A stretch of DNA of 64,000 nt from Marinobacter nauticus. Its GTDB lineage: Bacteria > Pseudomonadota > Gammaproteobacteria > Enterobacterales > Shewanellaceae. The notes beneath the pieces were generated by a model. The model worked only from the letters and a program-made list of their open reading frames with translations, searched no databases and was not told where the DNA came from. The DNA is taken from assembly GCF_019801015.1 (NCBI RefSeq), contig NZ_JAHVJZ010000007.1, forward strand, positions 1 through 64,000, written 5' to 3'. The translations under genes and the position numbers were made by a program. Each line of letters opens with the position of its first letter. Within the stretch, counting starts at the first letter, position 1. Of the stretch, positions 35,217 to 44,893 are shown piece by piece.

Positions 35217-37727
35217 TCAGTTCAGTGCAGGCACCATAAACAAGCTGTTTGCCACCAGGCCTTCCGCACCCAGCCAGAAATTACGGAACAGGGGATTGTC
35301 CGCCATCAGAACATACTGGCCCGCCCCTTTGGACTGAACCTGCGCCGCCACTTCGCCGGACAACGCTTTCTGATATTCCGGCGCCATGTAGCCGGACAGC
35401 AGCAGTGCATCATCATAACGGGCGACGGTGCGACCTTTCTGGTCTTTGGGCACCAGCGACACTTCGCGGTTCTTCATGATCGGCAACTCATCGCTCAACC
35501 CGAAGCCCAGCGGATGGGAGGTGTCCAGCTTCCAGTTGACGATGGCACCACCGATGGTGCGACGGGCATCCTCTTTGTTTCTCTGGGCAAACGCCAGCTG
35601 GTCACCGGCGTGGGCAAACTCCGGCGCAAAGAAGCTGCGCTGATGCACCGTCATATCGACCATGCCCCATTGCGCCAGTCGGGCCACGCCACGCTTCCAG
35701 GCCACCACGGTGCCACCCTGCTGGACGAACGGCTCAATGACGGCTTTCGCTCCTGACAGTTTGCTGTACGCGCCGTCCACCAGGAACAGATGCGTGAACT
35801 CATGCATTGGTGCCCGGCTGAAGTACTCGCCATCCAGCAGCACGGTTTCCACACCCAGAACGCGATCCAGATAGAACCACAACATGCCCGCTTCGTACTG
35901 GCTGACATCACGCCCGATCAAAATGGCCGGTTTCACCGGCTTCACGGCGTGGAAGCGGCGGCTTCCCAGATCGGAGCCGGCCAGCGCCTGACCGGAGATC
36001 AGCGGCTTGGCCTGTATGCCCAGTTGCGCGTCGATCCGCTTCAGCGCTGCCGCCAGCCCCGGTTGGTTGCCCAGCACCGTCAGTGCACCCGGGCCATAGC
36101 TGACCTCGCCGTCCCGCCCGGTAACCCGGCCGCTGCTCTCAGCAAAGCGGACACGGAACCCGGCTTCCAGCAGTTGATTCAATGCAGCCGGCGCCATGCG
36201 GTCACCCCAGGGGATCAGCCACTGCAAGGCGGGCTGTTCGTAAGCGACATCTGTAACCGCTGGCGGGTTGTTCTGAGCCCCTGGCGCCCGACGGACCTCG
36301 GCACGCTCAAGGTCAAACGCCAACTCAGCGGAGAACGCTGAAACGTCATAAAAGGTGTTATCCGCAAACTCGGTGCGCTGATCGAACAGCGCTTCGATCA
36401 GGCGGTACTGATGCTGCGCAAAGGGAATATAGAGATCACCGGCAACAAAACGTTGCTCCCCCTGCTCAACAGACCCATTCAGGTAAGCAAACTCGATGCG
36501 ATGACTGGCCAGGATGTCAGCAAAAGCAGACAGCCGGCTGCGGTCACCTTTCGCGGAAACCAGATATCCCGCACCTCGGCGGTCCCGTCCTTCCTCCAGC
36601 GCATCGCGGAAAAAGACTCGCTGATACCGTTTCAGGGCATCGGCTTCAGCGATGGCACCGCGCACGGTGGAGAAGGAGGTGGCCAGGTGGTTTCGCACAC
36701 CGAGTGCCAGGGTGACTTCACCGTAATCGCTGTCCCGGTGGAGGCCCCGGGCGGTGGCCTGCTCAAACAGAATGCCAACGGAACCGTTGATGTCCGGATA
36801 GGTGGATCCCTTTCCGTAATAAAAGTCGTCAAAAGACTCACGGGAGAAGTAGGGCTGATAAAGCGCATCCAACGCTTTGGCGTGATGAGTGGCAATCCGG
36901 GCCGTCAGCGCCTGGTTCTCTTTCGGTGTCAGCGGGTGGGTGCGATCCGGCACGCCCGGTTGGAAGAAGTAGCTGCTTTGGTGCCCCATCTCGTGGTAAT
37001 CGCTGACCACGTGCGGCAACCAACGCTGAAAGAACGCCACTCGCCCGCGGCTTTCCGGGTGCGCCTGGTAGAGCCAGTCACGGTTCAGATCCGCCCAATA
37101 GTGATTGACCCGGCCGGAAGGCCAGCCCTGAAAATGCTCACGGTGGTAGTTATGGCCACTGGGCACGTTGCCGCGGTAACCATTCACCCACTGAGTAAAA
37201 CGGTCATTGCCATCGGGGTTTTGGCTTGGGGTAATAACGACGATGGCCTCATCCAGCCAGCGCTTCACCTCAGCGGATTGACCCGCAGCAAGGTGGTAAG
37301 CAAACAGTGGGCTGGCGTGCAGGCCACTGGCCTCATCACCATGAATGGAATACGCGAGCCAGATCACAACCGGGCCATCCACCTGCTCGCCACGGGCAGC
37401 CTTAGCCCGCTGGACCAACAGTTCATCCAGTCGGGTTTGATTGGCTTCACTGGTGATGATCGCCGCCAATTGGGGCCGTCCCTGATGGCTAAGACCAATC
37501 TTTTCCAGGCTCACTCTCGGGCTTTTATCAGCAAGCCGTTGAAAGTATGCACTAACTTCATCGTATCGAAGATGGCGTTCACCAATGGCACCGGAGAAGT
37601 GCTCAGCCGGTGTAGGCAGGGTGTTCAGGTAGGGAGTGTCAGGCGCCAAAGTCGTCAGTGAGTTGGCCGCATGCGCAGGGGTTAACAGGGCCCAAAACAA
37701 GGCCCCAATCGCTATCAACTTCTTCAT
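35217..37727 (-). CDS. secreted M14-family zinc carboxypeptidase
   Basis: 836 residues from the ATG at 37727, signal peptide cleaved near Ala20 (PAHA). M14 zinc ligands are visible: His129 and Glu132 in SIHGDEASG, and a third His in VVSDYHEMG near 230; DLNRDWLYQAHPES is also family-typical. The C-terminal half (about 400-836) is unlike classic carboxypeptidases and resembles the large extension seen in several secreted M14 proteins of marine bacteria. It may be a substrate of the type II system in this window, which is inference. It converges on comF with seven bases between stops. Confidence 0.85.
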   Translation of the reverse strand: MKKLIAIGALFWALLTPAHAANSLTTLAPDTPYLNTLPTPAEHFSGAIGERHLRYDEVSAYFQRLADKSPRVSLEKIGLSHQGRPQLAAIITSEANQTRLDELLVQRAKAARGEQVDGPVVIWLAYSIHGDEASGLHASPLFAYHLAAGQSAEVKRWLDEAIVVITPSQNPDGNDRFTQWVNGYRGNVPSGHNYHREHFQGWPSGRVNHYWADLNRDWLYQAHPESRGRVAFFQRWLPHVVSDYHEMGHQSSYFFQPGVPDRTHPLTPKENQALTARIATHHAKALDALYQPYFSRESFDDFYYGKGSTYPDINGSVGILFEQATARGLHRDSDYGEVTLALGVRNHLATSFSTVRGAIAEADALKRYQRVFFRDALEEGRDRRGAGYLVSAKGDRSRLSAFADILASHRIEFAYLNGSVEQGEQRFVAGDLYIPFAQHQYRLIEALFDQRTEFADNTFYDVSAFSAELAFDLERAEVRRAPGAQNNPPAVTDVAYEQPALQWLIPWGDRMAPAALNQLLEAGFRVRFAESSGRVTGRDGEVSYGPGALTVLGNQPGLAAALKRIDAQLGIQAKPLISGQALAGSDLGSRRFHAVKPVKPAILIGRDVSQYEAGMLWFYLDRVLGVETVLLDGEYFSRAPMHEFTHLFLVDGAYSKLSGAKAVIEPFVQQGGTVVAWKRGVARLAQWGMVDMTVHQRSFFAPEFAHAGDQLAFAQRNKEDARRTIGGAIVNWKLDTSHPLGFGLSDELPIMKNREVSLVPKDQKGRTVARYDDALLLSGYMAPEYQKALSGEVAAQVQSKGAGQYVLMADNPLFRNFWLGAEGLVANSLFMVPALN

Positions 37728-37822
37728 CGTCCATGAACCGCTTGTTATCGTTATGGTTAACCAGTGTAACAATGGCACCACACCCTAGCCAGTAAAGCGT
37801 GATCCTCTTCACCGTCTGACTC

Positions 37823-37828
37823 TATAAT
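37823..37828 (+). promoter_or_regulatory. -10 box candidate for nfuA
   Basis: A perfect TATAAT stands 65 bases upstream of the nfuA ATG. The -35 region about 17 bases further left is poor, so an activator may be involved, or the match is chance. Confidence 0.4.
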
Positions 37829-37892
37829 CGTCGCCCCAATCCGGTTATCATGGGATATCCGAGTCGAAAGCTCAGGTTTTAAGAGAGCCAGT

Positions 37893-38471
37893 ATGATCAC
37901 CATTACCGAAGCCGCTCAGGCCCACTTTGCTAAACTGCTGTCTTCCCAACCGGAAGGCACCAACATCCGTGTTTTTGTGATTAATCCGGGCACCCCTCAA
38001 GCAGAGTGTGGTGTTTCCTACTGTCCGCCGGATGCGGTGGAAGCGGATGACATTGAACTGCCCTTTGAAGGCTTCAATGCCATGATTGATGAAAAAAGCG
38101 CGCCGTTCCTCGACGAAGCCCTGATCGACTACGTCACCGATCAACTTGGCAGCCAGCTGACGCTGAAAGCACCGAACGCCAAGATGCGTAAAGTGGCCGA
38201 CGACGCCCCGCTGCGTGACCGCGTTGAGTACGTTATCCAGTCACAGGTGAACCCGCAGCTGGCCGGCCACGGCGGCTTCATCACCCTGATGGAACTGACC
38301 GAAGACGGCATCGCCGTTATCCAGTTCGGCGGCGGCTGTAATGGCTGTTCCATGGTCGACGTAACCCTGAAAGACGGCATCGAGAAGCAGCTGCTGGAAG
38401 AGTTTGCCGGCGAGCTGACTGCTGTGAAGGATGTGACCGAGCACGAGCACGGTGAGCACTCTTACTTCTGA
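37893..38471 (+). CDS. nfuA: Fe-S biogenesis protein NfuA
   Basis: 192 residues. NfuA carries a [4Fe-4S] cluster to apo-proteins, especially under stress. The degenerate A-type N-terminal domain lacks the usual cluster Cys triplet, and the Nfu domain has Cys149 and Cys152 in [15 protein letters not shown], the same positions as E. coli. In E. coli nfuA lies next to gntX and bioH, and that neighbourhood is kept here with the M14 gene inserted. Confidence 0.95.
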   Translation: MITITEAAQAHFAKLLSSQPEGTNIRVFVINPGTPQAECGVSYCPPDAVEADDIELPFEGFNAMIDEKSAPFLDEALIDYVTDQLGSQLTLKAPNAKMRKVADDAPLRDRVEYVIQSQVNPQLAGHGGFITLMELTEDGIAVIQFGGGCNGCSMVDVTLKDGIEKQLLEEFAGELTAVKDVTEHEHGEHSYF

Positions 38472-38491
38472 CGGTACGTGGATACCGCAGC

Positions 38492-38522
38492 CAAAACGCC
38501 GGCCATAGGGCCGGCGTTTTTG
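38492..38522. terminator. bidirectional terminator after nfuA
   Basis: AAAACGCCGGCC, loop ATA, GGCCGGCGTTTTT; it also ends the convergent MATE gene. Confidence 0.9.
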
Positions 38523-39860
38523 TTATCCCCACTGACCCCGCCGCCAGCTCCAACCGAAGTGGCCTGCCAGCGTCAGGCTGCGCAGTGCGATAAAGCCACA
38601 AAAGGCAAACCAGAGCGCGTGGTTGCCGGGTAAACTCATCCGGGCAGCCCACCAAAGGGCAAAGAACCCCAAGGCGGACAGCACCATACTGTTGCGCATC
38701 TCCTGTCCACGAGCTGCGCCAATATAGACACCGTCAAACAGGAAGCAGGTAAACGCCAGCATCGGGTAGATCACCACCCAGGGCAGATACTCCGCTGCCG
38801 TCACCCGAACCGACTCAATGTCCGTCAGCAGCGCGATGATCCCCTCCCCTGCCAACGCAAAGGTCAGGGTAAACGCGCCTGCCGTCAGTGCCGACCAAAA
38901 CCCGCCCAGCACCACCGCATTGCGGATCCCTTCCCGCTCCCGCGCGCCACTGGCCCGGCCCACTTCCGCTTCGGCGGCATAGGCAAAGCCATCCAGCGCA
39001 TAGGCCATCAGCAGGGTGAAATTCATCAGCACGGAGTTGGCGGCCACCACTGCGTCCCCCAGCCTGGCCCCCTGTGCCGTCACAAAGGCCATGCACAGTT
39101 GCAGGCACAGGGTCCGGATAAAGATGTCCCGATTCAACGCCAGCAATCGCCCGCTGCCATTCAAGTCCAAACGGGCGAACGTGGCCTTGTTTCGCAACTC
39201 TGGTGGCAGTTGGTGCCAGACCAGGACCAGGGCCAGCACCAGCGCACCATAATCTGCAATGACGCTGGCCGCTGCCGCGCCAGCCACACCCCAGCCGAAG
39301 CCCACCACAAACAGCAGATCCAGTGCGATGTTCAGACCGTTGGTGCACAACAGCAACCACATGGCCGAGCGGGGGCTTTGTCGGCCCAGCAAGAAGCCCA
39401 GTAACGCCAGATTGAGCAATGCGGCAGGCGCCGACCAGATCCGCACGGAAAAATAGACGCTGGCATAGTGCTGAACCTCTGCACTGCCGCCCACCATCTG
39501 CAACGCCAGCGCCAGTAATGGCGCCTGAAAAGCCAGCAGAACTGCCGCCAGAAGCAGCGCCATGCAACCCGCCTGAAACAGCACCCGCAATTGCGCCAGT
39601 GCATCGCCAGCCCCGTAAGCCTGAGCCACCAGGCCGGTGGTGGCCATCCGCAAAAATCCCAGTATCCAGAACAAAAAGGTTATAATCATCGCGCCGACGG
39701 CCACGCCACCCAGATAGTAGGCGTCGCTCAGATGGCCGATCACGGCTGTATCTATCAGCCCCAGCAAGGGGATAGTGACATTGGACAGGATCATCGGAAG
39801 CGCCAGCATGAAGGTGCGACGATGCCCCTCCCACTGCCGCAAAATGGCGGTGACCGTCAT
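38523..39860 (-). CDS. MATE-family efflux protein, DinF-like
   Basis: 445 residues from the ATG at 39860; the frame runs to a TTG seven codons upstream. Twelve hydrophobic segments in two halves, with LIDTAVIGHLSDAYYLGGVAVG near 37-58, the conserved TM1-TM2 region of the DinF branch. MATE proteins export organic cations or drugs with Na+ or H+; the substrate here is not known. In E. coli dinF is next to lexA, but here it is far from it. Only 20 bases separate its start from the divergent deacetylase gene. Confidence 0.88.
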   Translation of the reverse strand: MTVTAILRQWEGHRRTFMLALPMILSNVTIPLLGLIDTAVIGHLSDAYYLGGVAVGAMIITFLFWILGFLRMATTGLVAQAYGAGDALAQLRVLFQAGCMALLLAAVLLAFQAPLLALALQMVGGSAEVQHYASVYFSVRIWSAPAALLNLALLGFLLGRQSPRSAMWLLLCTNGLNIALDLLFVVGFGWGVAGAAAASVIADYGALVLALVLVWHQLPPELRNKATFARLDLNGSGRLLALNRDIFIRTLCLQLCMAFVTAQGARLGDAVVAANSVLMNFTLLMAYALDGFAYAAEAEVGRASGAREREGIRNAVVLGGFWSALTAGAFTLTFALAGEGIIALLTDIESVRVTAAEYLPWVVIYPMLAFTCFLFDGVYIGAARGQEMRNSMVLSALGFFALWWAARMSLPGNHALWFAFCGFIALRSLTLAGHFGWSWRRGQWG

Positions 39861-39880
39861 AACAGGATTTGGGAACCTCA

Positions 39881-40930
39881 ATGAAGAATACGATTATCCG
39901 GCTGCTCGCCTGGCTGCCGCTGTGGTGTATCGTGCTGCCGACGCAGGCTGCGGTGATCCTACAGTACCATCACGTCAGCGAAAACACGCCGGCCAGCACC
40001 TCAGTGACTCCAGCCCAGTTTGAAGAGCAGATGGCCTACCTGGCCGACAATCAGTTCAACGTGGTGAGTCTGGAAACCGTGGTCGACGCCATACGCGCCA
40101 AAACCCCGCTGCCACCCAAAACCGTTGCCATTACCTTTGACGATGGCTACCAGAACATCTACGAAAACGGCCATCCGGTGCTGAAGCGGTACGGTTTTCC
40201 CTACACCCTGTTTATCAACCCGGCCCCGGTCGGCCGCGCCAATATGATGGATTGGGATACCCTGAAATCCCTGACCGAGCAGGGGGCCACCATTGCCAAC
40301 CACAGCTGGGGGCATGACCACCTGATCCGCCGTCAGGGTGACGAGTCTCAGGCTGAGTGGGAAGCGCGGGTTCGCGCCGACATTGAGAAAACTGAGGCGA
40401 TCATCGCCGAGAAGACCGGCCACAACGTCAAGATGCTGGCCTACCCCTACGGTGAGTACAATCAGGCCCTGCGCCGCCTGCTGGACCATATGGGCTTTGT
40501 CGGTATCGGCCAGCACTCCGGCGCCGCTGGTCCCTACTCCAGCCTGACCGCCGTCCCCCGTTATCCGGTTGCCGGCCCTTACGCGGACATGGCAACCCTG
40601 AAGGTCAAGCTTCACAGTCTGAACATGCCGGTCGTGGCCGTGGATGGCGAAGAATCAGAGCTGATTGGCCGCAACCGCCCCACCCTGACCGTCACCCTGG
40701 ATGGCAATGATGTCCGCACCAAAGAGCTGATGTGCTACATCCAGGGCCAGGGCGCCAAAACGCCCACCTGGCTGGATGGCAACACCTTTACCATTCAGGC
40801 CGATCTGCCACTGCCTGCGGGCCGCACCCGCTACAACTGCACCGCACCAAGCCGGACCCAGAATGGCTACTACTGGTACTCTCAGCCCTGGATCCAGGCC
40901 AATGCCGACGGCAGCTGGCCAGCGGAGTAA
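39881..40930 (+). CDS. exported polysaccharide deacetylase family protein
   Basis: 349 residues from the ATG at 39881, signal peptide to about Ala23. The NodB domain shows VILQYHHVSE, the metal/catalytic TFDDG at 85-89, His141 and His145 in NHSWGH, and YPYGEYN. Such enzymes remove acetyl groups from GlcNAc polymers such as peptidoglycan, chitin oligomers or surface polysaccharide. After about 240 a beta-rich C-terminal region with two Cys (about 297 and 325) is of unknown function. Not part of an evident polysaccharide operon. Confidence 0.85.
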   Translation: MKNTIIRLLAWLPLWCIVLPTQAAVILQYHHVSENTPASTSVTPAQFEEQMAYLADNQFNVVSLETVVDAIRAKTPLPPKTVAITFDDGYQNIYENGHPVLKRYGFPYTLFINPAPVGRANMMDWDTLKSLTEQGATIANHSWGHDHLIRRQGDESQAEWEARVRADIEKTEAIIAEKTGHNVKMLAYPYGEYNQALRRLLDHMGFVGIGQHSGAAGPYSSLTAVPRYPVAGPYADMATLKVKLHSLNMPVVAVDGEESELIGRNRPTLTVTLDGNDVRTKELMCYIQGQGAKTPTWLDGNTFTIQADLPLPAGRTRYNCTAPSRTQNGYYWYSQPWIQANADGSWPAE

Positions 40931-40940
40931 GCCAAAAGTT

Positions 40941-40968
40941 AAAAAGGACACCCGAGGGTGTCCTTTTT
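40941..40968. terminator. bidirectional terminator at the end of the cox assembly genes
   Basis: AAAAAGGACACCC, loop GA, GGGTGTCCTTTTT; shared by the deacetylase gene and the leftward cox assembly operon. Confidence 0.88.
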
Positions 40969-40983
40969 CTTTTCGAGTCCATC

Positions 40984-41628
40984 TCAGCCCTGATAGGCAC
41001 CGAGGATCACCGGCAGATCCTGCTCCAGCTGCGCCATCGACACTTTGCGCAGGGTCCCCAACTCGCCGGTGGGACGGAAGAACGCCTCCACCGCGCCTTC
41101 GGGATTGATCAACACCAGATCGGCGGAGTGGTCCACCAGATATTCGCCACCGTTGGGGTTATCCACCAACGCGTAGACCAGTCCCAGAGACTGGGTAAAG
41201 GGGTAAAGCTGCGCGTGTTCAGCGGTCACTGCAACAAAGCCCGGGCGGAAAAATTCCACGTACTGGCCCAGCTTCTTCGGGTCATCCCGGGCCGGGTCCA
41301 CCGACAGCAACACCACCTGGACCGGGTCATCCCCCAGGGCGTTCTCCAGCTTGGGATAAACCCGGGCCAGATCGGACATGGTCGTGGGGCACACATCCGG
41401 GCAGGAGGTGTAGCCAACGAATATCAGGCTCCACTGCCCCTCCAGACGACTCCGATCAAAAACCTGCCCCCGATGGTCAGTCAGAGTGAAGTCAGGCAGG
41501 ATACGGGGCTGCTCAAGCCAGAGGGCAGAAACCTGGGGACGCGGGGTTGGCCCTTGCAGGCTCAGTGAGACCCCGGCCACCATCGCCACCAGTCCAAGCA
41601 GGATGATCCATTGGGTCGAGGCCTTCAT
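40984..41628 (-). CDS. Sco1/SenC copper chaperone for cytochrome oxidase
   Basis: 214 residues. Membrane-anchored thioredoxin-fold protein that delivers copper to, or reduces, the CuA site of subunit II. N-terminal anchor at about 6-24; copper ligands Cys76 and Cys80 in TSCPDVC and His167 in YLVDHSADL are all present. It is the last gene of the leftward surf1-to-sco unit, and its ATG overlaps the ctaB stop by four bases. Confidence 0.94.
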   Translation of the reverse strand: MKASTQWIILLGLVAMVAGVSLSLQGPTPRPQVSALWLEQPRILPDFTLTDHRGQVFDRSRLEGQWSLIFVGYTSCPDVCPTTMSDLARVYPKLENALGDDPVQVVLLSVDPARDDPKKLGQYVEFFRPGFVAVTAEHAQLYPFTQSLGLVYALVDNPNGGEYLVDHSADLVLINPEGAVEAFFRPTGELGTLRKVSMAQLEQDLPVILGAYQG

Positions 41629-42530
41629 AGCAACAGCTCCACATAGTGATCCACCAACAGCAGGACAAACAGCGCCAGCAGTTGCCAGATGGAGAAGAGG
41701 AACAGCTTAATCGGTTCGTAACGCTCGGGCTGAAACTTCAGCTGCCAGGCACGCCACAAGAACCAACCGCTCAACACCGTTGAGCCAGCCAGATAGAGCG
41801 CACCGCTCATCCCCACCAGCACCGGCAACAAACAAGCCAGGGCCAGCAGGAAGCTGTAGAGCAGGATATGGGTTTTGGTGTACTCAACCCCGTGGGTCAC
41901 CGGCAGCATCGGCAAACCGGCCTTGGCGTAATCCGCCCGCCGGTGAATCGCCAGCGCCCAGAAGTGGGGCGGCGTCCAGGCGAAGATGATGATCACCAAA
42001 AGCATGCCATGACCGTGGAAGTCCCCGGTTACTGCGGTCCAGCCCAGCAGCGGCGGCATGGCACCCGCCAGTCCGCCGATCACGATGTTCTGCGGCGTCG
42101 CCCGCTTAAGAAAGCCGGTATAGATGCCGGCGTAGCCGATCAGGCTGGCAAAGGTCAGCCAGGCGGTCAGGGGGTTCACTAGTGCATACAGCATCGCAAA
42201 ACCGGCAATCGCCAATACCGCCGCAAACAGCAACGCCTGCACCGGAGCAACCCGGCCTTTCGGCAGTGGTCGGTTATGAGTGCGCGCCATAATGGTGTCG
42301 ATGCGACGATCCACCAAATGGTTGATCGCGGCCGCGGCCCCGGCCATCAGGCCGATGCCGGCCAATCCAAAAATCAGAGCGCCTAACGGGATCCACCCCG
42401 GGCTGGCCAGCGCCATCCCGACCAGTGCGGTCACCAACATCAGCGCCACCACTTTTGGTTTGGTCATCTCCAGGTAGTCCCGCCATGGCCAGGCGGGCGT
42501 CGCCATCATTGCCTGTTCCAGCTTCGCCAT
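41625..42530 (-). CDS. ctaB: protoheme IX farnesyltransferase (heme O synthase)
   Basis: 301 residues, a polytopic prenyltransferase of the UbiA family. It adds farnesyl to heme B, giving heme O for the oxidase. The Asp-rich site [21 protein letters not shown] has Asn70, Asp74 and Asp78; the second motif is in [22 protein letters not shown]. Immediately follows ctaA with no gap. Confidence 0.95.
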   Translation of the reverse strand: MAKLEQAMMATPAWPWRDYLEMTKPKVVALMLVTALVGMALASPGWIPLGALIFGLAGIGLMAGAAAAINHLVDRRIDTIMARTHNRPLPKGRVAPVQALLFAAVLAIAGFAMLYALVNPLTAWLTFASLIGYAGIYTGFLKRATPQNIVIGGLAGAMPPLLGWTAVTGDFHGHGMLLVIIIFAWTPPHFWALAIHRRADYAKAGLPMLPVTHGVEYTKTHILLYSFLLALACLLPVLVGMSGALYLAGSTVLSGWFLWRAWQLKFQPERYEPIKLFLFSIWQLLALFVLLLVDHYVELLL

Positions 42531-43490
42531 TTACGCCTCCTTGGCCGGACTGCGCCAGGCCAGATGGTTAATCCACACCAGAGCCAGCAACAACAGCGCC
42601 GCTCCGCCGTTATGGGCCACGGCCACCGCCAGCGGCAGCGAACCCACCACATTGGCCACACCCAGCGCCAGCTGCACCAGCAGCAGTGCACCCAGGACTG
42701 TCGCCACGCGCCCGGCGCCGTTCTGTCGCAGACGCCACCACAGCCACAGCAGCACCAGCGCGGTGATCCCGGCCCAGATACGATGGCTGACATGGATGGT
42801 CATGCGGGCCGGGTATTCCAGCACGCCAAACTCGTAACTTTCCGCCGGCGGCGGCAACGGCTGAAACGCTTCGGCCGGCGCCAGGTTACTGACCCAGTCA
42901 CCCTCGCAGATCGGCAGCTGGGTGCACACCAGCGCGGCATAGTTCGCGGAGGTCCAGCCCCCGAGCATGATCTGCCCGACCAGCACCACCAGCGCCAGCG
43001 TGGCCAGCACCCTCAGGGGGGACAGCTCGAACGACGCCGGACGTTGTCGTAACCACAGCAGGAACAGCAGGCTGAAGATGGCAAAGCCCCCCATCAGGTG
43101 CCCCATCACCACCACCGGCAACAGATTCAGAGTGACGGTCCACATCCCCAGGGCGCCCTGGAAAATCACCAGCCCAACCAGTGCCCACGGCAATTTACGT
43201 GGCCCGGCCTGCTTCATTGAGTAAAGCGCCAGCGCAAGAATCAACAGCCCCAGGGTGCCCGCCACGTAACGGTGAACCATTTCGGCCCAGGCTTTGGCGG
43301 CTTCCACCGGACGCTCCGGAAAACGTGCCTCCGCCACCGCTACGTGCTCCTGCGCCGAGGGCACGGTCAGGAAGCCATAGCAGCCCGGCCAGTCGGGACA
43401 GCCCAGGCCGGCATCGGTCAAACGGGTAAAGGCGCCAAGCAAAATCACGATGAAGGCAAGGCAGAGCGTGGCAAACGTCAGCTTCTTCAT
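42531..43490 (-). CDS. ctaA: heme A synthase (COX15/CtaA)
   Basis: 319 residues, eight hydrophobic segments. Oxidises the C8 methyl of heme O to the formyl group of heme A. Conserved TRLTDAGLGCPDWPGCYG near 22-39, WAEMVHRYVAG near 68-78 and HVSHRIWAGI near 230 with the heme-ligand His residues, as well as the two Cys pairs (C31/C37 and CTQLPICEGDW). This identifies an aa3-type, heme A-containing oxidase. Confidence 0.95.
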   Translation of the reverse strand: MKKLTFATLCLAFIVILLGAFTRLTDAGLGCPDWPGCYGFLTVPSAQEHVAVAEARFPERPVEAAKAWAEMVHRYVAGTLGLLILALALYSMKQAGPRKLPWALVGLVIFQGALGMWTVTLNLLPVVVMGHLMGGFAIFSLLFLLWLRQRPASFELSPLRVLATLALVVLVGQIMLGGWTSANYAALVCTQLPICEGDWVSNLAPAEAFQPLPPPAESYEFGVLEYPARMTIHVSHRIWAGITALVLLWLWWRLRQNGAGRVATVLGALLLVQLALGVANVVGSLPLAVAVAHNGGAALLLLALVWINHLAWRSPAKEA

Positions 43491-43501
43491 GCTTATCCTC
43501 C

Positions 43502-44056
43502 TTACCCAATCCGGCTCAGTTTAAGCAGCTTGCGAAGATCGCTGAGCAGATCCCGTCCCTGCTGGATCTGCGCGTCGGTATCCGCCACCAAGGGGTAGGC
43601 CATCACCCACTGGCCCAAAGGGTCCACCACAATCAGCGAGGCCGAAGCCAGCGCCGCAGCCACCGCAGGCTCAGCCGGCGCTGAAATCAGCTCATGTTCT
43701 GACAGCTGGGTACGGATCTGCGGGTCACTCTGATCGGTCAGGAACACCATGGGGACCACCCGCTCCTGTTCCCGACCCAGGGCGATGTGGGTTTGGCGCA
43801 GCGTGGCCAAACGGTCCAGGCAGGTCTGGTCACAGCGGGCTGGAAGCAGGGTGATCACCTGCCATTGCTGTTCCGCCGGGTTACCAGCAGAAAGAGATTG
43901 ATAAGAGAGATTGTCGAGCAGCTGACCTTTATTGGTTGCGCCACCCTGATACCACCCCTGAGTGAGGTAGAGATAGGCCAGCACCACCGGCAGGATAAAC
44001 GCCGCCAGCAACAGCCACAGAGTGCGTTTGGCGGTACCGTTGTTGTGGGAGTTCAT
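43502..44056 (-). CDS. membrane-anchored Sco-like/thioredoxin-like protein of the cox cluster
   Basis: 184 residues from the ATG at 44056 with an AGAGGAG Shine-Dalgarno. One anchor helix at about 13-32 is followed by a periplasmic domain whose LLPARCDQTCLDRLATLRQTH has Cys75 and Cys79 spaced CX3C, the spacing of Sco proteins, in the equivalent first-strand position. VPMVFLTDQ and LIVVDPLGQWVMAYPL fit a thioredoxin fold. No clear Sco histidine is seen. It lies between surf1 and ctaA, so a role in copper or thiol handling for the oxidase is likely but unproven. Confidence 0.75.
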   Translation of the reverse strand: MNSHNNGTAKRTLWLLLAAFILPVVLAYLYLTQGWYQGGATNKGQLLDNLSYQSLSAGNPAEQQWQVITLLPARCDQTCLDRLATLRQTHIALGREQERVVPMVFLTDQSDPQIRTQLSEHELISAPAEPAVAAALASASLIVVDPLGQWVMAYPLVADTDAQIQQGRDLLSDLRKLLKLSRIG

Positions 44057-44119
44057 GAGGGCTCCTCTTATTCCACTTCCACGACGACCACCGGTACCGC
44101 AGATGGCCAAGACTTATGC

Positions 44120-44860
44120 TTATGTTTCCAACCTATCGACCTGAGCAGGCCGTTGCAAGCGCCCCTTAAACAGCATGATCAGCAGGATCACGGTTAACGC
44201 CACCGCCAGACTGAACCATTGCAGCGCATAGCCCTGATGCTTCTCCGGGCTCAAATTGATGGGCTTCCAAACCCGGGTAAACCCCAGCTCTGCCGGCGAT
44301 TCAGCCAAGAGCACCAGCGGGACGACCGGCTTCTCCCACAAAGCGCTGAGCTGTGTGATCTCCAGTGCCTGAATGCGGGTGATCGGGCCCGGCTCTGCCA
44401 ACAAGTCTGGGTTGAGTGGATTGTGGCCCACCTGGTAGAGACGTCCGCTGACTTGCAGGGTTTCGGGAAGCGCAGGCAATTCGGGCAGCGCCCGGCTACC
44501 CCGAACCACCGGGATGAACCCTAAGTCCAGCAGCAGCCAGGGTGCCCCCGCAGCGACGCGAACCGGCTGCAGCCATCGATACCCCACCTGCCCTTCCAGC
44601 GTCTGGTTATCCAGCACCAGAGCCTGGTCGGGAATGGGGTGAACGGTGAGATTCAAACGGTGGCCGGCAAGCGCCTCCGGAGGCTGCTGTGGCAACGGCC
44701 AGGCCAGTTCAACCTGTTCACGGCTGGCCAGCGTCGCCATCAGTTCCTGCTTCTCTTCGGCCCGATGCAGCTGCCACATTCCCAGCTTGACCAGAACCCC
44801 GATGGCCAGCACAGTGAGTATCAGAGCCAGCCAGACCGCAGGACGCGTGGGGCTGCTCAT
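44120..44860 (-). CDS. SURF1 family oxidase assembly protein
   Basis: 246 residues. SURF1 assists heme A insertion into subunit I. Two terminal membrane helices (about 8-28 and 214-234) enclose a periplasmic domain; LGMWQLHRAEEKQ and LLLDLGFIPV are family-typical, as is YALQWFSLA at the second helix. First gene of the leftward surf1 to sco unit. Its start is 33 bases from the divergent DUF2909 gene. Confidence 0.92.
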   Translation of the reverse strand: MSSPTRPAVWLALILTVLAIGVLVKLGMWQLHRAEEKQELMATLASREQVELAWPLPQQPPEALAGHRLNLTVHPIPDQALVLDNQTLEGQVGYRWLQPVRVAAGAPWLLLDLGFIPVVRGSRALPELPALPETLQVSGRLYQVGHNPLNPDLLAEPGPITRIQALEITQLSALWEKPVVPLVLLAESPAELGFTRVWKPINLSPEKHQGYALQWFSLAVALTVILLIMLFKGRLQRPAQVDRLET

Positions 44861-44893
44861 ACAAACCTCTCTTCAACACGAAAAGGAGCTTCT

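Noticed and set aside
37829-37892. IscR-binding site upstream of nfuA
   Set aside because: Only a loose resemblance to a type 2 site; too weak to call.
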